From the NCBI GenBank assembly GCA_023897205.1, contig JAHWDD010000009.1, positions 868,001 to 932,000 of the forward strand: 64,000 bases of DNA, read 5' to 3'. The stretch's first letter is position 1. Every line of letters begins with the position of its first letter. Both the position numbers and the translations under genes were made by a program. This DNA is from Exophiala sp. HKRS030 (taxonomy: Eukaryota > Ascomycota > Eurotiomycetes > Chaetothyriales > Herpotrichiellaceae). Below are positions 58,255 to 64,000 of the stretch, piece by piece. Under the pieces are notes generated by a model that had not been told where the DNA came from, did no database searches, and was given only the letters and a program-made list of their open reading frames with translations.

Positions 58255-59115
58255 TCACTTTTCTTTGGAGCTGTTCTCTTCTTCGGTGGCGGCACCACCA
58301 CTGCCACTTTCCTCGTCCTTCTTGGACTTGGACTTGTTGTTGTTGTTGGACGACTTTTTCTGATGACTGTTGTTGTTGTCGTTGTGATGGGCTGAGGCGT
58401 ACTCTTTGTGGCGGGCCTCCCTCTCCTTCATCCTCTGTTCCTCGGCGGCGACCATCTCCTTCCACAGGTCGTCGTTGGCGTTTCCGGAGCCCTGGCTGGG
58501 CGAGTCACGCTCGACCTGCTTCTCCAGCATGCGCTTGTGGTCGGGGTCGGTGGGGTCGATGTAGCGGACCGTCTCCCAGCGGCCCTGGGAGTTGCGGCTG
58601 TCGCTGATCTCGAAGGCGGCGGTGGCGACGAGGACGCCGAGGGTCAGGAACTGGGCGTAGACACGGGCCTGGACGATCTTCTGGGGGCCCGTCAGGTACT
58701 TGTTCCGGTTGACCATGGCGAAGGCGATGCCCATGCTGGCGATCCAGGAACCCGCGACGATCTTGTACCTCTCCCTCCGGCCAAAGTCCATGGCCCTCTC
58801 GGTGAAGGTCTTGCCCGCCTTCTCGGCCCGCTCCCGCTCGGCCTGCCGGGCGTGGAACTCGACGTCGATCGGGTTGGACTGGATCTCGTAGGCCCGGCTG
58901 TAGTGGTCGGCCTCGACGATGCCGGCGAACGTGCCCGCCGACGTGACGAGGAAGGCCTTGAGCGGGAGGGTGAGGTTGCGGAAGAAATGGTACCGGCGTT
59001 GCGCCAGCAGGACGCCCACCGTGCCCACGGCCAGGCCGACCGTGCCGCCGATGGTGCCGCCCTTGAGCGTCTGCCGGTAGTGTTCTTGTTCTTGTTCTTT
59101 GGTGAGGAGCTTCAT
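58255..59115 (-). CDS. rcf2: HIG1-domain respiratory supercomplex factor, RCF2-like
   Basis: A 286-aa mitochondrial inner-membrane protein with start ATG 59115 (MKLLTKEQEQEHYRQ). The N-terminal half has two hydrophobic helices (GGTIGGTVGLAVGTVGVLLAQ and PLKAFLVTSAGTFAGIVEAD). The HIG1 domain follows at about 105-175: FGRRERYKIVAGSWIASMGIAFAMVNRN, then the helix ending in TLGVLVATAAFEI. This four-helix layout with the HIG1 pair in the second half is that of Rcf2, which regulates cytochrome c oxidase and supercomplexes. The C-terminal 90 residues are disordered, with an Asn/Lys/Ser-rich low-complexity stretch, longer than in yeast Rcf2 (224 aa). GC content of the first half is notably high. Confidence 0.87.
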   Translation of the reverse strand: MKLLTKEQEQEHYRQTLKGGTIGGTVGLAVGTVGVLLAQRRYHFFRNLTLPLKAFLVTSAGTFAGIVEADHYSRAYEIQSNPIDVEFHARQAERERAEKAGKTFTERAMDFGRRERYKIVAGSWIASMGIAFAMVNRNKYLTGPQKIVQARVYAQFLTLGVLVATAAFEISDSRNSQGRWETVRYIDPTDPDHKRMLEKQVERDSPSQGSGNANDDLWKEMVAAEEQRMKEREARHKEYASAHHNDNNNSHQKKSSNNNNKSKSKKDEESGSGGAATEEENSSKEK

Positions 59116-61081
59116 GATGATAGCAGGATGGTGTCCCGGGGGGGGGGGTGTTGGCGAAAGTGTGGTTCGAGGGATCAAATTTCGCAAAGGTTTGCGAGGG
59201 GTTGGATGGTTTTTGTAGTATTCGGTTGCGACAAATGCCGCTTTTCACAGTCTCAGCTCTCTCGCACTTCGTTACGGAAGTGGTGATAAAAAAAAGGGTC
59301 GGATTGATGTGGGAGTTGCAGAGTTGCAGGAGAGAGGGAATTCGATTTGGTGAGGAGCTTTCTCCGCAGCGCAGGGGAAAGATGATGTATTTTGTACAGT
59401 AATCGCCAGGCGCTTTGGATGATTGATCCGAACCGCTGAGAAGAGGTCAATGCAGTGTGACTAAGCTTGGTTCCGAAGAGGACAAGCGAAGTGGTATGTG
59501 TTGGACGTGTGTGCTTGGATGTGTCAAGCTAGTTGTATAGAAGAGAACAAAAAAGAGATTTCTCAAAGACACCGACAAGTTTACGATATCCGAAATATAA
59601 GTATTAAAGCACTCTTCAAAGTTCCAGTCTCGTAATATATTATTGATTGCGTTCTGGGGGATGGAATGACATCAAGGCTCCGCGGTGGGTTAATTTGTGT
59701 ATTTATACTGTAACGGGGAGTACCCAAAGAAAAGAGAGAGATTAAAAAAAAGTCTCTCGTTCTCGGGAACTGGCTGTATGTATTGCCCGCCTCATCAATT
59801 CCCTGGTATGGAGAGTATTAATAGGTGGTCTATTGCCATGGGAGGTGGTGGTAATGTCAGGTAATTTCACAGTTCCCAGGTTATTATTACGCATCGCATC
59901 CTCATACCCATAAAACACACATCACTACCTGGTCATTCCCATCTGTACAGTACGGATACCTTTGGATAAAAAGCATACAACTAGGTACGGAGGGTTTACT
60001 GTATAATCTGATCATGAATTTGATCTGACATTACCCTACAAAGTACCTAGGTACTGTAACTCATGACAATTGGCAAAACTACCTACGTACCTTACGGGAC
60101 TCGACCCCGGTAAACCATCGGAACGCCTGTTAGAACGTTTTACCGACGTTCAATCGTTTTCCGCGGACCCTTTTAAGTAGAAATCTATACCTGCCAAATG
60201 CGAATTGAACGACTTGACAAGGCGAATCTTCGGTCAACTTCCAAAACAGAAAGACAACAAGAGCCCAGGCTTTTACATCCAGTTGCAGAACCTGAAAACA
60301 ACAATCATCATTAATGTTACGATCAAAAATAAAACAGTGCTGGTCAAAGTGTGAACAGGTGATGTCTGTCACTGATGGTGTGACTTTCATTTTGGGGGGG
60401 GGATCCAAGTCGGCGATTCCAAGCCCCTTGTCAAAGCCCGCGGTGTCTGCAAAAAAAAATGTGGCCCTCATCGTAATGGCCACAACGGCGCCAACCCGTT
60501 GTTTTCTCCCATGTTGCATGTTTTGTACATATTGTTTCTCCGTACAATCATCAAGACCTCGTTCAGTGTTAGGTAAGGAGTAGTCTATACACTTGCGGAG
60601 TACCTGTAACTGCACTTATTACTCTGGGGTTGTCCTGAGCTCCCCTGTAACATCAGATCTATCACGGGTCCAATGTACAATATGGGTGGCTGGCCACTGG
60701 ACCACTGCAAAGGGGTGCTATAAGGTAGGTAGGGACGGAGTGTGAGGAAGGTGAGTGTTGAAGCCTCGTACCACAGTCTCGTTGAAGGAATTCCTCATAT
60801 CTTCCCTCCTGATCTATAAAATCTACAAAGTGCACAATTTCCTACGAATCACGCATTTTGCAGCACCAATGTCTGGTCTCGACGAAAGGACACACGTGTA
60901 CACACACCTATGGTCATTACCAAGCTTGATTTTCCAACACGAAAAAAGGTCCGCCCGCAGGCCTCGAAACGTTGTCCTTTGGCAAAGCAAAGCATTTCTC
61001 TCTGTCTGTCTTTTACACACACACATTGATCTTGTCTGGCCAATGTTGGACGGCACTCCAACCCCCCTCCAGGGAGGGCCT
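59116..61081. other. 2-kb intergenic region, no supported gene
   Basis: Promoter of the RCF2-like gene on its left, 3' flank of the next minus-strand gene on its right. It contains poly(G) runs (about 59140 and 60395), TACCTAGGTA-type motifs near 60045, and A/T-rich patches. A minus-strand frame at 60130-60615 lacks coding character and was not called. Confidence 0.45.
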
Positions 61082-62008
61082 TTAGGCACTCGTATCCAAT
61101 GCCCTCAAAAGCTCATCCGTGACCAAGATACGCCCAGAGCCCAATCCGGGCACAAAAAGATTGTAGCGTCGTCTGTCGGCCACCACCTCGGCGCTCTCCA
61201 CCAGAGCCTCCCACTCCCTCCCGTCCTCGGTGTATCTGACGCGTTCTCCGGGGCGAAACCGGACCTTGACGAGCGACTCTCGTCGCCAGACCGCCCTCGC
61301 TTGACCGCCGGCACAGGTTGGCACGAAATGGTACGCCAACCCCACCCCTTCAATCTCCAGCGTGCCGACCATCATGTAGATGGAGGGCGAGTCGAGGAGG
61401 AGGAGTCGTGGCCGCGGACCCGGACCACCGCCACCACCGCCACCACCACCACCGACTTGCTGCGGCGGCGGCAGCAGCAACTGGGCTGGACGAATGGTGT
61501 CGGTAGACACGATGCTGTTTCCAAGCATGTCCAGAATGAAAACCTCGTCTCCGACTCTGATCCTCTCCCGTGGCCCCTGCCCAAGGACCATGCCTCTCCA
61601 GGAAGATGAAGTTTGCACAGCGACGTCCGAGTCTGCCTGGTGCGAATTGCTGCTGCTGCCTTGATGGCCCTGCTGCGGCGAGTCTGCTGTCGTAGTTGTC
61701 GTCGTCGTCGTCGTCGTCCGTGTGAGCCCTGTTTGAGATGTTGATGATGATGTAGTAGCGACAACGGATTCTTGATGGAGAGGAGGAGGCGCAGGAGGAG
61801 TTTGGATGAAGAGTTCGGGTGCGAATTGAAAGGGGCCGGAGCCTTGCTCTGAATCATCTGCTTCAAGGTTCGTTGGGAGCAGCAGAGCTGATTTTGGAGC
61901 CGGAATTGTTGGAGTTGTTGGAGGGATTATTGGAACTGCATTTGGATCATCATCTTGAGAGGTAGGACGATTGCTTGTCGATTGGTTTGTGCTGTTCTCC
62001 TCCATCAT
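61082..62008 (-). CDS. Low-complexity fungal protein of unknown function
   Basis: A 308-aa frame starting at ATG 62008 (with another ATG at 62005). Residues 1-135 are Thr/Ser/Pro/Gln-rich and include a run of ten Thr. A run of ten Gly follows at about 190-200. Between and after these lie segments of ordinary composition: WRGMVLGQGPRERIRVGDEVFILDMLGNS and RPRLLLLDSPSIYMMVGTLEIEG, then RESLVKVRFRPGERVRYTEDGREWEALVESAEVV. The last reads like a small beta-barrel (SH3/Tudor-like) but no family is recognised. The coherent C-terminal half supports a real gene. Function unknown. Confidence 0.6.
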   Translation of the reverse strand: MMEENSTNQSTSNRPTSQDDDPNAVPIIPPTTPTIPAPKSALLLPTNLEADDSEQGSGPFQFAPELFIQTPPAPPPLHQESVVATTSSSTSQTGLTRTTTTTTTTTTADSPQQGHQGSSSNSHQADSDVAVQTSSSWRGMVLGQGPRERIRVGDEVFILDMLGNSIVSTDTIRPAQLLLPPPQQVGGGGGGGGGGPGPRPRLLLLDSPSIYMMVGTLEIEGVGLAYHFVPTCAGGQARAVWRRESLVKVRFRPGERVRYTEDGREWEALVESAEVVADRRRYNLFVPGLGSGRILVTDELLRALDTSA

Positions 62009-62590
62009 CAATCAACCTCTTTTGTCTCTCTGCCGCGGCCGCGTTTCCCAAGCCTGTGGACGAGCGCACAGTTGCTCACTCCGGCCGCCTAGACGGTGAT
62101 GATTGCTGCTTTGGTCAAGAGGAAAGGACAAGGAGAATGATTGCTGAGCAGCCGGCAGTGCTTTGTGAATGGTCCAGAATTCCCTGGTACCAGCGATGTG
62201 AAATATCCAAGAAAGAGGGAGATCAAGTGTATCGTTGTCTGGAAAGGAAGAATTGGAAGATGGACATGGAAAGGAGGACAGAGAGGTGACTTGTCTGTTT
62301 TGCTCATTTGTTATTTCATTGCATGTCCATTCAATGTCCAAACAGAAAAAGCGCAAGAGCATGCAGAGGCAGTAGTATTATGGCATGCGGATGAATGGCC
62401 CTAGCACTCTTAAAAAAATGGCAATTGTTGTGGTTTTTTGATGAAGATATCACAACTCGACGCCTATTGAGGAGCCATGAAACCTCAGAGCGCAAGGCTC
62501 TATCAATTCAAGAGCTAGCCATGAATTCACCCATTAGCCAAACTCTCCTCTCATTATAATCGTCCCCATGATTGTTCATATGCTTCTCCT
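62009..62590. other. Intergenic between the low-complexity protein and IWS1
   Basis: About 0.58 kb; promoter of the low-complexity gene and 3' flank of IWS1. No gene or repeat recognised. Confidence 0.4.
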
Positions 62591-63839
62591 TCACCTTCTC
62601 ACAATCGTTGACACTTCGGGCACAATGGTGTAGCTGGTAGCACCCGGTAACAATCTCGCCCTGTTGCTCTGTTTCTGGCCAGGAGCAACTCTACCAGTTG
62701 CCTTGGGCACGACTGCAGGTTGAACAAGATCATCTCTCCTCTTGTATGGATCATAGCTGGCCCTGGTCCACGTCTTCTTGGTGTAATCATCACTTCTCTG
62801 GAGAATAGGCCTGGACCATTCCTCCATCAACTTGGTAGCCTGTCGTTTGATCGTGGGTTCCGCTCTCTTGGACTTGCGATAGAACAACATGACCTTACCG
62901 ATACCCGAAGAAATCAGGGTTTCCTTGTTCATTGGAAGCTTGGACAGAGCTGCGAACAACTCGCGCTGGATGTTGTATGCCGGAAGACTACCATCGCTGA
63001 GTGGCTCCAGAAAGAATCGCACGGCTTCCAAAAGGTTCATCTCCGGATCTAGGATCGACTGCACCAGGGTGTTGCGATTTAGCAAGCTGACAACTTCTGG
63101 AAGCATCTTCAGTTTTTGAGACGCCGGAAGGCCTTGTCGAACCAGGTCTCCGTCAGCCTCGGCTGCCATGATCATTCGGTTGCGCATCTCTTCGATTTCT
63201 TGATCGGCAGCTTGCTCAAGATCCTTGAAAACTGTCAGGAAAGACCACATCAGCGTGTCGAGGAGGTCAACTTACAATGTCACCTTTTCGAAGTCTTTTT
63301 CCAGATGACTTCTTTACGGCTGCGTCCATGGCCCGATCCAACGCACGCCTTCTTCGTTCCTCCGGGGACAATGATTCTTCATCGATTTCCACCCTGGGTC
63401 TAGGTCTTCTTTCGCCATCACCACCACCACCAGCCTTTCTGCCTCCGCGTCTCTTGCCTTCAATCTGTTCGCCGCCAGAAAAGCCATCGTCACTGTCCGG
63501 CTTTTTGTGGTTGGTCCTAGCCTTCTCTCTTGTTCGCTCCTTCTTCTTTTTGGGTGCGTCTTCCTCTCCCTCGGCTCTCTTCCGCTTCTTCACCTTTAGT
63601 GTTCTGTTGAGTGTGTCAAAATCGGGGGCGACTTGAACTGCGGTTGGATCGAAGTCTGCGAATTGAGCCTCGTCGACTTCAGACAGGAGGGATTCGTCAT
63701 CGGAGTCTGCATCGGCAGGTTCTGCTCTGGAAGGATCTTCAAACTCATCGTTTAGATCGTCGAGTTGGTCTTCGTTCTCTGAAGGTCTGTCTAGTCCTTC
63801 GGCATCGGACGGGGGTCTCTCGGCTGGAGAGTCCGACAT
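62591..63839 (-). CDS. iws1: Transcription elongation factor IWS1/SPN1
   Basis: Iws1 binds Spt6 and RNA polymerase II and affects elongation, histone marks and mRNA export. Two exons are inferred: 63839-63276 and 63223-62591 with a 52-bp intron; the acceptor TTCAAG at 63224 keeps the frame (DI to DLEQ), whereas the earlier CAG does not. The product is 398 aa. The N-terminal 185 residues are acidic then basic disordered sequence (SDDESLLSEVDEAQF; KVKKRKR; KKKKERTREK). The TFIIS N-terminal (TND) domain spans about 205-330, with KLKMLPEVVSLLNRN, LLEAVRFFLEPLSDGSLPAYNIQRELFAALSKLP and IGKVMLFYRKSKR, then KLMEEWSRPILQRSDDY, all strongly conserved in the family. Start ATG 63839 is clear. Confidence 0.95.
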
Positions 63840-64000
63840 ATTGACTTAAGAAAAATGGATAAAGAGATGATCGTAAAGGTAAGATGCGACAACGAACGGG
63901 CACTGGAGGGGAAGTCGAGAGTTTTGTTTATGAGAAGATCAAGGAATGCAGTGACAACTTATTGACAGGAAGTTCATTGCCAAGTCAGTGGCAGTCGATT
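63840..64000. promoter_or_regulatory. Right-edge segment, IWS1 promoter
   Basis: Short 5' flank of IWS1 on the minus strand; the window ends here. No specific motif called. Confidence 0.4.

Noticed and set aside
58408..59286. 292-codon plus-strand open frame opposite the RCF2-like gene
   Set aside because: It is the antisense shadow of GC-rich coding sequence; composition is Gly/Val/Leu-rich with no domain, and the minus-strand product has a HIG1 domain.
60130..60615. 161-codon minus-strand open frame in the 2-kb gap
   Set aside because: Runs through a poly(G) tract, has no domain and no clear promoter or splice structure.
1..64000. tRNA, rRNA and CRISPR features
   Set aside because: Scanning for T-loop sequences (GGTTCGA-type) in either direction gave only isolated matches without acceptor or anticodon stems; no regularly spaced repeat-spacer pattern was seen.

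Overview
This window is nuclear DNA of a filamentous ascomycete (Pezizomycotina). Genes sit on both strands, about 2 kb apart, each with its own promoter. Many carry 0-3 short introns (about 49-110 bp) with GTRNGT-type donors. The protein set is typical of filamentous ascomycetes: a Zn2Cys6 regulator, a SAT4/PTH11-type rhodopsin-domain membrane protein, Tem1/Spg1, an SRP9/21 subunit, a TACGGAGTA-rich intergenic landscape and several fungus-only proteins. The CAND1 homologue is one intact gene, which argues against Aspergillus, where it is split. My best inference is Eurotiomycetes outside Aspergillus (for example Chaetothyriales), but the sequence alone does not prove the order. No rRNA, tRNA, CRISPR array or intact transposon was found.

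Layout, 0-16 kb: ceramide synthase LAG1 (-), a small mitochondrial protein with an acidic tail (-), CAND1 (+), the septation/mitotic-exit GTPase SPG1/TEM1 (-), a MATE exporter (-), a DUF202 membrane protein (+), and a SAT4-type membrane protein (-). 16-26 kb: DNA ligase IV (-) head to head with an EH-domain IRS4-like protein (+, with an upstream ORF whose stop overlaps the main start), then a large unknown membrane protein (+).

26-33 kb is the gene-poor part. It holds a decayed reading frame between imperfect inverted repeats, a 3.5-copy degenerate tandem array, a hairpin, most of the TACGGAGTA copies, one small fungus-specific acidic protein (-) and the SRP9/21 subunit (-).

33-38.2 kb is the most distinctive block: a Zn2Cys6 transcription factor (+), a GH130 beta-mannoside phosphorylase/hydrolase (-) and an MFS sugar transporter (+). 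The enzyme and transporter share a 0.5-0.6 kb divergent promoter with CreA-like and CGG motifs. Together they look like a small catabolic cluster: import of a beta-mannoside or related oligosaccharide, intracellular cleavage, and local regulation.

38-64 kb is mostly housekeeping: IBA57/CAF17 (+), a Cwf23/DNAJC17-type J protein (-), a fungal unknown (+), a NOPCHAP1-like protein (-), an unknown with a hydrophobic N-terminus (-), a mucin-like single-pass membrane protein (+), a UBP3/USP10-type deubiquitinase (-), an RNF10/Mag2-type RING protein (+), a THEM6-like thioesterase-fold protein (+), an RCF2-like HIG1 protein (-), a low-complexity unknown (-) and IWS1/SPN1 (-). Exon boundaries were deduced by eye from splice signals and reading-frame continuity. 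No expression data were available.
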